DNA of 64,000 nt from Oscillospiraceae bacterium (GTDB taxonomy: Bacteria > Bacillota > Clostridia > Oscillospirales > Ruminococcaceae): contig JAFWQJ010000052.1 of assembly GCA_017545185.1 (NCBI GenBank), positions 62,001 through 126,000 on the forward strand. Direction: 5' to 3'. Position 1 is the first letter of the stretch. The number at the start of each line of letters is the position of its first letter. Under the pieces are notes generated by a model. The model ran no database searches and had not been told where the DNA came from. It saw only the letters and a list, made by a program, of their open reading frames with translations. A program made the translations under genes and the position numbers. Shown here one piece after another: positions 18,039 to 26,545 of the stretch.

Positions 18039-18477
18039 TCTGCGGTATGAGCTGTTCTCCGCGGAGAATCTTCATGCCGTTTCGTCGCTGACGAAATGCT
18101 GCTTTTTGTCGCCGTGGTCAGAGTCGATTTATCAGCGGGAGCTGGAAAATCCGCTGTCTGTCGGGTTTGTCTGCATGGCAGGGGACAACGCCGTCGGGAT
18201 GATCCACTGTAATTTCGTCGCGGACGAACTGACACTGAATACGCTCTGCGTGGACGAAGCGTACAGACGCCGCGGCATTGCGCGGAAGCTCTGGGGCATG
18301 GTTACGGAGATGATGCAGGGCGTCTGTACGGTCTGCTATCTCGAAGTGCGGGAGAGCAATCTCCCTGCACGGACGCTGTACGAATCGCTCGGTTTTGTGC
18401 AGAACGGTTATCGCCCGCGGTATTATTCCGACCCGGACGAAGCTGCCGTGCTGATGTGCTGCAAGCTTGTCGAATAG
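18022..18477 (+). CDS. rimI: RimI-like GNAT N-acetyltransferase
   Basis: The start at 18022 overlaps the end of polA by 17 bp and is preceded by AGGAGGG eleven bases upstream; 151 residues result. The GNAT core shows LNTLCVDEAYRRRGIARKLWG, the acetyl-CoA pyrophosphate-binding RRRGIA loop, and LEVRESNLPARTLYESLGF near the C-terminus, typical of RimI, which acetylates the N-terminus of ribosomal protein S18. RimI-like proteins may have other substrates, so the symbol is tentative. It is translationally coupled to polA. Confidence 0.85.
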   Translation: MTQRDDLRYELFSAENLHAVSSLTKCCFLSPWSESIYQRELENPLSVGFVCMAGDNAVGMIHCNFVADELTLNTLCVDEAYRRRGIARKLWGMVTEMMQGVCTVCYLEVRESNLPARTLYESLGFVQNGYRPRYYSDPDEAAVLMCCKLVE

Positions 18478-18562
18478 GGTATCTGCGAAGCATTTATCAT
18501 GAGGGCTCCCCGAAAGCAGGAAGAAACTTTGTTCTTTCTGTTGACCACATGAGCAAGTAATA

Positions 18563-18602
18563 AGGCACTGACCGTATACAAGAACGGTCAGTGCCTTTTT
18601 AT
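18563..18602 (+). terminator. Terminator of the polA-rimI operon
   Basis: Arms AAGGCACTGACCGT and ACGGTCAGTGCCTT flank a short loop, followed by a T run. Confidence 0.8.
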
Positions 18603-18606
18603 CTCT

Positions 18607-18686
18607 CATAATGGGATTCTCAAGGGACAGTGTCCCTTGAGCGGGTTTGGGCGGAGCCCATTCTAAATCATCGCGAAGCGATACCT
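18607..18686. repeat. Intergenic repeat, copy 1 (pairs with 46066-46141)
   Basis: The segment contains a CAAGGGACAGTGTCCCTTG palindrome, then GGGCGGAGCCCATT, then AAATCATCGCGAAGCGATACC. The same order of parts recurs at 46066-46141. In both places the element sits between a plus-strand hairpin and the 3' end of a minus-strand gene. Confidence 0.75.
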
Positions 18687-18689
18687 TTT

Positions 18690-20111
18690 TCAATGGATCA
18701 GGTCGCGCTTCATCAGTGCGAGGTCAACGGCATCAAGCTGATTGTCCTTGTTGATGTCGCCGGATTTCCAGTTCGCGATCTTGCCTTCCTCGGAGTTGAT
18801 CCAGCGCTGCAGCAGCGTCAGGTCGTGGATGTTGAACGTACCGTCGCCGTTCAGGTCGCCCTTGACACCGGAGCCGGAGCCCTCTGCGAGCTCGGTGCAG
18901 GCCTTCGTGCCGAAATTGTACATCCAGATGCTGCCGTCTGTCCGCAGGAAGTATACGCAGCACTGTCCGGACTGGACATCCGCATGGAGCACCGTTTCCA
19001 CATTGGTGACGGTGAACTGCTTGTCGCCGTATACGCCCGTCATGGTACGGTTCTTCGCGATCGTGCACTTGACGCTCTTTCCGGAGCCGGCATTCAGCAC
19101 CTTCTCGGCCAGAACATTCGCATCTGCTTCCGGAATATCGGTCAGCACCTCGTAGCTGCGGTTTTTGGTCTGCGTATAACGGCAGAGCATGTAGCCGTCC
19201 CGTGCGCCGATCTGCTCAATGCTGAGGACGGCATTGTCAACAAGTGTGCGCTCGATCTTCGGTTCGGTGCGGAGCCGGTACAGATTCTGCTGAAAATCCA
19301 GATACAGATTGCCGCAGACTGCGACCGGATCGTAAATGCCGATATCGGAGAGCGATACGCAGATCGCACCGGCAGAATTATACGTGAATGAGCAGGAATA
19401 AATGCAGTTGGTGCCGGTATAGAACAGCTTGACGCTCTGATCGTACTGATCGGGAAGGAAGCGGCCGAAGTTATCCGTCACCTTTGTAAAGACGACCCGG
19501 TTCATATACGGAACCAGCGCATACAGTGTGCATGACTGAGAGCCGTCAGCCGGTGCCGTCATGGCATAGCCGTTGTCCAGCGATGCGATGCCGCTCAGCT
19601 TGATCTCCTCGCCGTCTGCGCAGAGCTTGCCGTCCTGCATCAGGACGATGTCGCTTTCGACGAGCGTACCGGCTTCGTTTTTGGCGGTCAGATGCGTATA
19701 GTCCCTGACGCCTGTCAGGACGACAGTTGCCTTTCCGCCGCCGACTGCATAGAGCTTGCCGTTCAGCAGTACAGCCGTTCCTTTTGAATAATAGGTGCTC
19801 TTATCAAAGACTGCCTCGTCGAGCCATGAGTTGTGCAGCGGCGGCGTATATGACGCGACTGCAGCGGGTGAGGCAGCAGGGAACAGTGAAACAAAGGAAC
19901 GATCGGCATAAACGTGCGGAACATCGTCTTCTTCCTCAAAATCCGCAGCATCAAGTCCGGCATCATTGAAGCTGTATGTCACGGCCGGCGTATCACAGAG
20001 GACATTGTCTTCTGCGGTTTCGGCTTCGGCTGCGGCGGCTGCGGGCAGGAGCATTCCGCAGGTGAGCAGAACGGCGAGTGCGCAGCAAACGGAAAAGCAA
20101 CGGTTCTTCAT
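18690..20111 (-). CDS. Secreted dockerin protein with beta-propeller-like repeats
   Basis: The start at 20111 is chosen for the AAAGGGG site and the signal peptide (MKNRCFSVCCALAVLLTCGM). The 473-residue protein has a mature region of short repeated units in which glycine-aromatic strands alternate (GKLYAVGGGK, GKLCADGEEIKLS, CIYSCSFTY, GNLYLDFQQNLY, GSIWMYNFGT), similar to DUF5050-type propeller repeats. The C-terminal 60 residues form a dockerin with loops DLNGDGTFNIHD and DINKDNQLDAVD. There is no catalytic motif, so it is probably a non-enzymatic binding component of the dockerin-assembled surface complex. The gene ends inside the repeat neighbourhood at 18607-18686. Confidence 0.75.
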   Translation of the reverse strand: MKNRCFSVCCALAVLLTCGMLLPAAAAAEAETAEDNVLCDTPAVTYSFNDAGLDAADFEEEDDVPHVYADRSFVSLFPAASPAAVASYTPPLHNSWLDEAVFDKSTYYSKGTAVLLNGKLYAVGGGKATVVLTGVRDYTHLTAKNEAGTLVESDIVLMQDGKLCADGEEIKLSGIASLDNGYAMTAPADGSQSCTLYALVPYMNRVVFTKVTDNFGRFLPDQYDQSVKLFYTGTNCIYSCSFTYNSAGAICVSLSDIGIYDPVAVCGNLYLDFQQNLYRLRTEPKIERTLVDNAVLSIEQIGARDGYMLCRYTQTKNRSYEVLTDIPEADANVLAEKVLNAGSGKSVKCTIAKNRTMTGVYGDKQFTVTNVETVLHADVQSGQCCVYFLRTDGSIWMYNFGTKACTELAEGSGSGVKGDLNGDGTFNIHDLTLLQRWINSEEGKIANWKSGDINKDNQLDAVDLALMKRDLIH

Positions 20112-20565
20112 GGAATATGATCCCCTTTCAAGAGAATGGTTACGGCACGGAATACCCGATGCGAAATATACAAAAAGCAATGCCGGATGTCATATTCGCA
20201 TCGGTGTATAATTTGCACATATCATTCCGATTTGTATAGAAAAGTTTTATTCCCCTTCCAAATATATCATAGCACATAATTTGAAAATTGTCAATGATTT
20301 ACAAGAAAAAATTTCGGTTTTTTGAATAAAATATGAAGTTGTATTGCTCACTGTATAATTTCAAGTTAAGATAATAGTATATGATATGATAAAAACCGTA
20401 CCGGTCTGGCTGTCCGGTACGGTTTTGGGGAATTTTCCGGAATGCAGTGCAGTGCCTTGTTATGATGTAATGGTTTAACGGATTGGTGTGATAAAGAGAT
20501 GAATGTGCGAAGATTAGGGAAAATTTCAGATTTGATACACCGATTTGACAAACCGGCGGCAGATT
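20112..20565. other. Intergenic region between two minus-strand genes
   Basis: This AT-richer 450-bp stretch holds the upstream region of the dockerin gene (right part of 20112-20340) and the terminator of the CYTH-IspE gene at 20392-20430. No gene of supportable length was seen. Confidence 0.4.
20392..20430 (-). terminator. Terminator of the CYTH-IspE operon
   Basis: Perfect arms AAAACCGTACCGG (20392-20404) and CCGGTACGGTTTT (20413-20425); on the minus strand a TTTTTATCAT tail follows. It may work in both directions. Confidence 0.7.
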
Positions 20566-22068
20566 TTACGGTTCGGCGTCCGAAAAGAGGATGCCTTCGG
20601 GGACGGTCTCGGTGACTGTCACAAACGGGATCCCCGCGTTCCGGAGCGCGCCGGCGCAGGCGTTTGCAGTTTCAACATCGGCGCAGCCTGCAAAGACTGC
20701 GGCGCCGCTGCCGGATAACACCGGGTTCAGTCCGTGTGCGCGGATGATCTCCCGGATGCGCTCGACCTCCGGCAGGTCGGTGATCGCGTCAAAGTGATTG
20801 CCGCAGACTGCGAACAATGCGTCAGCACCCGCTTCCAGATGCATGAGCACCTGATGCGTGTCCTGCGGGAGCGGCTCGGTGACTGCATCAATGCGGCGGT
20901 AGGCCTCCGGTGTGGAGATGCCCTCGCTGCCCTTTGCAATGACGACCGGATACCGCGGCAGCGTTCCGTATGGCATCAGCTTTTCGCCGATGCCCCCGGC
21001 CAGCACGGTTCCGCCGTATAAAAAGAATGCGCAGTCCGCACCGAGCGATGCGGCGATCGCATGGAGCTGTTCGTCGGAAACGGGGAGTGCAAGCAGCTTC
21101 CGGATGCCCAGAAGTGCCGCGGCGCAGTCCGAGCTGCCGCCGCCCATGCCCGCCTGTGACGGGATGCGCTTTTCCAGATGCATCGCAATGCCGCAGGGCT
21201 TTTCTCCGAGCAGTTTGACGGCTGCCTTCCAGACAAGATTCCGCTCATCGCAGGGGACGGCGGGGTCGCTGCAGGTCAGCGTCATCGGCTGACCGGGCGC
21301 GGTCTTTGTGATCGTCAGCGTGTCGTAAATGCCGACCGTCTGAAAGACGCTCTGCAGCGTGTGATAGCCGTCCGGCCGCTTTCCGGTGATATCCAGCGAC
21401 AGATTGATCTTCGCCGGAGTCTGCAGCGTAACGGATTCTCCGGCATATCGCGCCGGTGTTTCTTTTGCCGTTCTGACCGCTCTTGCAAGTTTGGAAAGCG
21501 GCTGCGGGATCAGTGAGAACCGATGCTCCAGAGAAAGCGCAAATCCTTTGAATCCGTCCGCGTCGCCGGATTTCATTTCGAGCTCCAGTTCCTCAAACGG
21601 CTGCATGTGATCCGCGGAACCGAGCGCGCCGACATCGACCGCGAACTCCGCCGTAAAGGGCAGTTCGCCGGGAAATTCCAGCAGATAGCAGTTCCGTACA
21701 AAATCCGTCCGGCCGAGCTCACGGAAGGTCTGATACGAAAGGAAGATGCAGAGGCTCTCCGGTGCGCCGACCGCCGGGAGCTTTTGCAGACCCTCGGTGA
21801 GCGTTGCCGCCTCGACCTCGTATTCCTCGCGGATCGCCTGTGCGCCGTCCCGCATCAGCGTGCGCTTCATGCAGCAGACAGAGCGGTCATTCTCCTGCCG
21901 GAGACGCAGCGCGCAGCCCATCCTGTGCACAATGCTGTCCGGCGTATCGTAATACACCGCAGCGAGATGCAGCGTTTCATGCCGCAGACGTCCCGGCAGT
22001 TCATGCAGATACGCTGCAAGTGCCGAAAGCGTTTCCTGCGGGATCATCCATTTGTATTCGTTTTCCAT
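20566..22068 (-). CDS. ispE: CYTH domain fused to IspE (CDP-ME kinase)
   Basis: The start at 22068 (MENEYKWMI) overlaps the end of the HEPN gene by 7 bp or so, with AAGGCAGG upstream. The first 205 residues are a CYTH (triphosphate tunnel) domain: the ExExK signature is E-N-E-Y-K at the N-terminus, followed by YYDTPDSIVHRMGCALRLRQE and a late FEELELEMK strand. Residues about 215-500 are 4-diphosphocytidyl-2-C-methyl-D-erythritol kinase of the GHMP family (PAKINLSLDITGKRPDGYH, IPSQAGMGGGSSDCAAAL, LSGSGAAVFAG), an enzyme of the MEP isoprenoid pathway. IspE is normally about 290 residues and stands alone. The continuous frame and intact motifs on both sides argue against a sequencing artefact. 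The role of the CYTH part is unknown. Confidence 0.88.
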   Translation of the reverse strand: MENEYKWMIPQETLSALAAYLHELPGRLRHETLHLAAVYYDTPDSIVHRMGCALRLRQENDRSVCCMKRTLMRDGAQAIREEYEVEAATLTEGLQKLPAVGAPESLCIFLSYQTFRELGRTDFVRNCYLLEFPGELPFTAEFAVDVGALGSADHMQPFEELELEMKSGDADGFKGFALSLEHRFSLIPQPLSKLARAVRTAKETPARYAGESVTLQTPAKINLSLDITGKRPDGYHTLQSVFQTVGIYDTLTITKTAPGQPMTLTCSDPAVPCDERNLVWKAAVKLLGEKPCGIAMHLEKRIPSQAGMGGGSSDCAAALLGIRKLLALPVSDEQLHAIAASLGADCAFFLYGGTVLAGGIGEKLMPYGTLPRYPVVIAKGSEGISTPEAYRRIDAVTEPLPQDTHQVLMHLEAGADALFAVCGNHFDAITDLPEVERIREIIRAHGLNPVLSGSGAAVFAGCADVETANACAGALRNAGIPFVTVTETVPEGILFSDAEP

Positions 22069-22075
22069 GCGGCTG

Positions 22076-22516
22076 TCAGCCTGCCTTTTTCGCGTGATAG
22101 CTTGAGAAATCAAACTTGACAAGGCTGTTGACAAAGGTCAGCATATCGCTTGTCTCCACAATGAGCCGCTGCACGCCCTCCTCATCCAGCGAAAGCAGGA
22201 AGTCGGCGGGGTAGCGCGATTCAATGTAGTAATGGTTGATCTCACTGCACAGCTGGATGCGTTCGCGGAAATGCGGGTCCTCGGTCATGGCCTGCTTGCA
22301 GAGGAACGGCAGGTTGTGCCCGTCATAAAGATGATGCTTCCGCCAGAGCAGATAACCCTTCAGTGCCTTCTCGACGCATTGCTGACAGTGAAAGGAAATG
22401 ATGTTGTAGCAGCGCGGATCGTCCAGCAGCAGCTTTGCCGCTCTCAGATCAATGGCGGCATAGTAAAGCCAGTCGAAATACCGCTTGCTGTCTCCGTCAC
22501 GAAAGCCCCTGCTCAT
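22076..22516 (-). CDS. HEPN domain protein
   Basis: AGGAGG lies eight bases before the ATG at 22516, giving 146 residues. The sequence fits PF05168-type HEPN proteins: helical, with YYAAIDLRAAKLLL, a central CQQCVEKALKGYL and the INHYYIESRYPADF motif. The strict R-x4-6-H RNase motif of HEPN toxins is not obvious. Its start overlaps the preceding nucleotidyltransferase-like gene by about 20 bp, the arrangement of MNT-HEPN toxin-antitoxin pairs. It may be a degenerate or regulatory pair rather than an active toxin. Confidence 0.75.
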   Translation of the reverse strand: MSRGFRDGDSKRYFDWLYYAAIDLRAAKLLLDDPRCYNIISFHCQQCVEKALKGYLLWRKHHLYDGHNLPFLCKQAMTEDPHFRERIQLCSEINHYYIESRYPADFLLSLDEEGVQRLIVETSDMLTFVNSLVKFDFSSYHAKKAG

Positions 22517-22817
22517 ACAGCACACCTCCTGTTTCGCGGATCGACCATGCAAATGTCCGCGGATCCTGCGAAAGCGTCTCCCATTCCTTCTGCTTATAGA
22601 GCACGAGGTCATAGGGATAATCGCAGTCCACGGCGGTGTAGAGGAAGCATTCCAGCTCGGAGATGTTCGGCGTTTCGTCAGAGACGATCAGCGCGAGCTT
22701 GAAGCTGATGAGCTCTCCGGTGCCCTGATTGGTCTTGGTACTGATGAGATAGACTTTCAGCGGTTTGCCGAGCTTTGCGATCGAATCAGCGGTCGCCTGG
22801 ATTTCAGGGTAATTCAT
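22497..22817 (-). CDS. Degenerate minimal-nucleotidyltransferase-like partner of HEPN
   Basis: A 106-residue protein with AAGGAG eight bases before its ATG. The fold pattern resembles MNT proteins: a first strand KVYLIS, a later DCDYPYDLVLYKQKEWETL strand-helix and the terminal SIRETGGVLYEQ. The G-S and D-x-D residues needed for nucleotide transfer are missing (KVYLISTKTNQGTGELISFK in place of the GS-x-AxG loop and acidic pair). It overlaps the HEPN gene. The call rests on pattern and context only. Confidence 0.55.
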   Translation of the reverse strand: MNYPEIQATADSIAKLGKPLKVYLISTKTNQGTGELISFKLALIVSDETPNISELECFLYTAVDCDYPYDLVLYKQKEWETLSQDPRTFAWSIRETGGVLYEQGLS

Positions 22818-22856
22818 GGTACACGCTCCTTTTCATTATTATATAGTATGTGCGGC

Positions 22857-23330
22857 TCATTTATGGTACTTCCCGCCGGTGCTGATCTGGAACGCGCGGT
22901 AAAGCTGTTCCATGAGCAGTACGCGGGCGATCTGATGCGTAAAGGTCATCGGAGACATCGAAAAGCGCAGATCGGCGGCTTTTTTGACCTCGTCGGAGAG
23001 ACCGAAGCTGGAGCCGATCACAAAGCTGACCGTGCTGTCTCCGGAGACGGCCGCCTGTTCGAGCATCTCTGCAAATTCCTCGCTGCTGCGGAGCTTTCCC
23101 TCAATGCAAAGCGCAATGATCCTGCCGCGGCAGGCTGCAAGGATCGCCTTGCCCTCCTGTGAAAGCGCCGCCGCGATCTCCGATTCCGCCGGGGATTCCG
23201 GCAGGCGGGATTCCGGCAGTTCGGTCAGCGTCAGGCGGCAGTACCGCTGCAGACGCTTTTCGTATTCGGCGTAGGCATCGCGGAGCCATTTCTCCTTGAG
23301 CTTTCCGACTGTGACAAGCCGTATCTGCAT
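22857..23330 (-). CDS. rlmH: 23S rRNA (pseudouridine-1915 N3) methyltransferase RlmH
   Basis: A 157-residue SPOUT methyltransferase of normal length. Key features are the N-terminal MQIRLVTVGKLKEKWLRDAYAEY, the knot region SFVIGSSFGLSDEVK (usual IGG-x-G loop slightly altered), and the strongly conserved C-terminus THQIARVLLMEQLYRAFQI ending in GGKYHK. Its ATG overlaps the stop codon of the upstream hydrolase (TGATG), so the two are translationally coupled. It methylates pseudouridine 1915 in helix 69 of 23S rRNA. Confidence 0.95.
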   Translation of the reverse strand: MQIRLVTVGKLKEKWLRDAYAEYEKRLQRYCRLTLTELPESRLPESPAESEIAAALSQEGKAILAACRGRIIALCIEGKLRSSEEFAEMLEQAAVSGDSTVSFVIGSSFGLSDEVKKAADLRFSMSPMTFTHQIARVLLMEQLYRAFQISTGGKYHK

Positions 23331-24112
23331 CAAAACACGATCATCCTCCCGTCCGTTTCCGGTGCCGCCGTCCGCAGGGTGTAATCCTGTCCGCGGACAA
23401 AGCCCGCGAGCCCCGCCACGGCGGTCTGCTCTGCAAGCGCCGGTGTGTTGTTATGCTGACTGAGATGCCCGAGCACCAGATGCGCCGTGCCGGTGCTGAC
23501 GAGGGCTCTGGCCTCTGCGGCGCAGTCGTCATTGGAGAGATGCCCGACCTGCGACGCGATCCGCATTTTGAGCTGTGCCGGATAGGGTCCCGTGCGCAGC
23601 ATGTTTTTGTCGTAGTTCGATTCCAGCAGCACGAGGTCGCAGCCGGTCAGTGCCGTTGCCACATCCTCCGAGACATAGCCGAGATCGGTGCAGACCGCGC
23701 AGACCCTGCCGTCCGGCATTTCCATGCGGTAGCCGCAGCTCTGTGCGGTGTCGTGCGAGGTCGCAAACGGTGTGACGCGGATGCCTGCGCATTCCGCAGT
23801 ACCGGTCAGCTCGGTGCATGGTTGTTCCGGGTCGAGCCAGCCGCAGCTGTAAAGGCACTGTCCTGTCATCCGCTGCGCAAAGACCGGTGTGCCGTATTTT
23901 TTCGTAAATACGCGCAGTCCCTTTACATGGTCGGAGTGGTCATGCGTGATGAAAATGCCCTGCACCGCCTCCGGACGGATGCCGCAGCGTTCGAGCGCGA
24001 GGGTCAGCCGCCTTGCGGATACGCCGCAGTCAATGAGGATCCCGCCCTCCGGCGTGCCGATAAATTCCGCATTGCCGCTGCTCGAGCTGAACAGCGGATA
24101 GATCCGAGCCAA
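23330..24112 (-). CDS. Metallo-beta-lactamase-fold hydrolase (YycJ/WalJ-like)
   Basis: A 260-residue protein, start TTG at 24112. It has an MBL metal site ITHDHSDH near residue 57, preceded by the strand ILIDCGVSARRL, with further ligands in TDLGYVSED and LVLGHLSQHN. The opening IYPLFSSSSGNAEFI is typical of the YycJ/WalJ group, whose members are linked to cell wall or DNA metabolism in Firmicutes. Its neighbour rlmH often accompanies yycJ. There is no signal peptide, so it is cytoplasmic. Confidence 0.85.
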   Translation of the reverse strand: MARIYPLFSSSSGNAEFIGTPEGGILIDCGVSARRLTLALERCGIRPEAVQGIFITHDHSDHVKGLRVFTKKYGTPVFAQRMTGQCLYSCGWLDPEQPCTELTGTAECAGIRVTPFATSHDTAQSCGYRMEMPDGRVCAVCTDLGYVSEDVATALTGCDLVLLESNYDKNMLRTGPYPAQLKMRIASQVGHLSNDDCAAEARALVSTGTAHLVLGHLSQHNNTPALAEQTAVAGLAGFVRGQDYTLRTAAPETDGRMIVF

Positions 24113-24320
24113 GCGATCACATCCTGTTTTTCTGATTCCGCCGCCGGACTTTTACCGGCAGCATCCCTATTATAGCATATTTTACGGTGAATTTCAATGG
24201 GAGCGGGATGAAAAATCAGAATGCTGGTCCGGATTCTTTTTCTGCGGGGGGTTCCCGCGGCGTATGCTGCCAGACCCCTCCGTCAGCCAACGCTGACACC
24301 TCTCCTTTCAGGGAAGGCTT

Positions 24321-24432
24321 GCGGCGGGCTTCAGCATTGGGCGTCTTAACGCCAAAGAAGCCGCCTCGCGGCGTGTACTTAGCATATTGGGGGAGCTCCG
24401 CTCATTCCCGCCGGAGGGAAACGGCTGTCGGC
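24321..24432 (-). repeat. Interspersed repeat, copy A (minus orientation)
   Basis: Read on the minus strand it contains TTCCCTCCGGCGGGAAT, CTAAGTACACGCCGCGAGGC, GGCTTCTTTGG and CCCAATGCTGAAGCCCGCC, in the same order as in 60262-60443 and 60651-60840 on the plus strand. It is AT-poor and lies only between genes in this window. Confidence 0.75.
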
Positions 24433-24484
24433 CCTGCCGACTGCAAGGGGGTACAATTATACAGTGAAAGTGAACTTTTGGGTA

Positions 24485-24513
24485 TTGTATCCGCAGCAAT
24501 TCTGTGATACAAT
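24485..24513 (+). promoter_or_regulatory. Sigma-A promoter of the pectin esterase gene
   Basis: TTGTAT (24485-24490), 17 bp, TACAAT (24508-24513); the start codon is 37 bp downstream. Confidence 0.6.
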
Positions 24514-24549
24514 AAAAAAAGATACCATATATATAAAGGGGGAATCTGA

Positions 24550-26373
24550 ATGCAGCTGAAAAAACAGACCGCTGCCTGCTGTGCCGCCGTCCTGATCCTG
24601 ACGGCACTTCCGGCGATCCCGGCACAGGCCGCGGGTACAGACCTGTATGTCGGCTATGCGGATAAGCAGGGGAATTACAGCACCGTCAATGCGGCGGTCA
24701 GTGCGGCCGCGCTGCGGAATCCGTCATCCGAAAATGACCGCGTGACGATCCACATTGCGCCCGGCACCTACCGCGAGCAGGTCACGGTCAACACGCCGTA
24801 TATCAGCTTTGTCAACGACGATCCGTCAAAGCAGGTCACGCTGACATGGTACTACGGCATCGGATATAAGTATTACAGCGTCGGCAGCAACGGCGAATAC
24901 AGTGCCGATGCCGCCCGCGCAAAGAATGCAAAAAATGAGCCGACACAGCGCTGGGGCTGCTCGGTGCGGCTGCGTTCGGGCTCCAAGTTTTTCCGTGCGG
25001 AGAACATCATCTTTGAAAACTCCTTCAACCGCTATGTCACCGACGAGGAAATTGCGGACGGCGTTGAGGTCTCCGGCAGCCAGAGCATCAACTTCTGGCG
25101 GCAGAAGGGTGCCGATGTGCAGCAGAAATCCGCAACGGAGCGCGCCGCGGCACTCGCGATCGAATCCGACTACACCGAGTTCCTGAACTGCACCTTCCTG
25201 AGCAGTCAGGACACGCTCTATATCGGCGGCGGCATCGGCTATTTCAAGGGCTGCACGATCGAGGGCAACACCGACTATATCTTCGGGCAGAACGGCACCT
25301 ACGTGTTCGATGCCTGCGAGCTGCGGTTCAAGGGCTACAGCTCCGGCGGTGTCGGCGGCTATATCACCGCGATGAAGGATAAGAAGCAGACGCTGTTCAC
25401 CGGCTGCCGCGTGACAAAGGGCTCGCTGCCGGTCGCGGCGGGCTATTTCGGCAGACCGTGGGGCGCATCCGCGGATGTCGCGTTCGTCAACACGCAGCTG
25501 CAGTATGAGGGCATCATCACCGGCGCGGGCTGGACGTCCATGAGCGGCAATCAGCCGGAAAACGCAAAGTTCAAGGAATACGGCACGACCTGCAACGGCC
25601 AGCCGGTCAACACCGGCAGCAGAGTGCGCGGTACGGTGCAGTATTCCGCAAACGGGCTTGATACGCAGACCTATCTCGGCGCATGGGTGCCGTATTACCT
25701 GAACGGCGGTACGCTGCCGGAGATCGAGCCGCTCAGCGGGACGCTGGTCAAGGAGCTGAAGCCGCATGATTATATGTACGAGTGGAAGATCCTTGAAAAT
25801 ATGCCGCTGGACGCAAAGCTCTACACCGACAGAGACTACGCGTTCCGGACGCTGCCGGAGATATTTGCAGGCGCCGAGCAGATCGTCACGCCCTGCGACG
25901 GCAAGAAGATCAGCGGCGACCTTGCGACCTTCACCGCGGGCGATGATATCTCCGTGTTCATCGCCATGGACAAGCGGAATCAGAATCTGCCGGCGTGGAT
26001 GTCCGGCTATTGGGATACCGGGCTGACTGCTGAGAGCACCGATAATGTGACCTACGGTATCTGGCAGCAGGATTTCCCGCGCGGCACGGAGATCACGCTC
26101 GGCACGAACGGCATGACCGGCACCGTCACGAATTATACGGTGATCGTAAAGGAGCAGGCGATCATCATTGACCCGCCCGATCCGACGATTTTAGGTGATG
26201 TTTCCTGTGACAATGTGATCGACGCACGCGACCTGACGCTTCTGAAGCGGCATCTGCTGCAGCAGAGCGGGCTGACGGATACGGCGTATGCGAATGCCGA
26301 TTTTGACGGAAACGGCGGCATTGATCAGAACGACCTTACCGCGCTGGCAGAATGGCTCCGGGGGGCTGGCTGA
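24550..26373 (+). CDS. Secreted pectin methylesterase (CE8) with dockerin
   Basis: A 607-residue protein with signal peptide (CCAAVLILTALPAIPAQA). The CE8 right-handed beta-helix spans about 30-400 with PGTYREQV, SSQDTLYIGG, GNTDYIFGQNGTYVF (catalytic Asp positions in QDTLY and TDYIFG) and the YFGRPWG arginine motif. These match pectin methylesterases, which remove methyl esters from homogalacturonan. Residues about 430-540 are a beta-sandwich-like linker module. The C-terminal 65 residues are a dockerin (DVSCDNVIDARD and DFDGNGGIDQND). AAGGGGG precedes the ATG. It likely acts with the GH16 neighbour in plant cell wall breakdown. Confidence 0.92.
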   Translation: MQLKKQTAACCAAVLILTALPAIPAQAAGTDLYVGYADKQGNYSTVNAAVSAAALRNPSSENDRVTIHIAPGTYREQVTVNTPYISFVNDDPSKQVTLTWYYGIGYKYYSVGSNGEYSADAARAKNAKNEPTQRWGCSVRLRSGSKFFRAENIIFENSFNRYVTDEEIADGVEVSGSQSINFWRQKGADVQQKSATERAAALAIESDYTEFLNCTFLSSQDTLYIGGGIGYFKGCTIEGNTDYIFGQNGTYVFDACELRFKGYSSGGVGGYITAMKDKKQTLFTGCRVTKGSLPVAAGYFGRPWGASADVAFVNTQLQYEGIITGAGWTSMSGNQPENAKFKEYGTTCNGQPVNTGSRVRGTVQYSANGLDTQTYLGAWVPYYLNGGTLPEIEPLSGTLVKELKPHDYMYEWKILENMPLDAKLYTDRDYAFRTLPEIFAGAEQIVTPCDGKKISGDLATFTAGDDISVFIAMDKRNQNLPAWMSGYWDTGLTAESTDNVTYGIWQQDFPRGTEITLGTNGMTGTVTNYTVIVKEQAIIIDPPDPTILGDVSCDNVIDARDLTLLKRHLLQQSGLTDTAYANADFDGNGGIDQNDLTALAEWLRGAG

Positions 26374-26384
26374 CAGCATTCTTG

Positions 26385-26425
26385 AAAGCACCGCGTACGG
26401 TACGGGTACGCGGTGCTTTTTTCGG
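26385..26425 (+). terminator. Terminator of the pectin esterase gene
   Basis: Arms AAGCACCGCGTAC and GTACGCGGTGCTT with loop GGTACGG and a following T run. Confidence 0.8.
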
Positions 26426-26463
26426 CTATGCATCCCTCACCGTAAAATGAAATACGGAAATGA

Positions 26464-26492
26464 TTGCATTTTTTTCCGTAATATGTTATACT
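26464..26492 (+). promoter_or_regulatory. Sigma-A promoter of the GH16 gene
   Basis: TTGCAT (26464-26469), 17 bp, TATACT (26487-26492); the start at 26546 is preceded by GGAGG. Confidence 0.6.
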
Positions 26493-26545
26493 GATTGCAG
26501 ATATGCCGGTCACCGGCAGAGAGAGGTTCAGATACGGAGGAAACC

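Larger units (their letters stand above)
24113..24549. other. Intergenic region with an interspersed repeat
   Basis: It contains the repeat at 24321-24432 and the promoter of the pectin esterase gene at 24485-24513. A GGGTTCCCGCGG-type GC-rich segment occupies 24240-24300. No gene was recognised. Confidence 0.5.

Noticed and set aside
18060..18230. TTCGTC/GACGAA words in rimI as LytTR sites
   Set aside because: They are within coding sequence and have no 21-bp period or nearby promoter.
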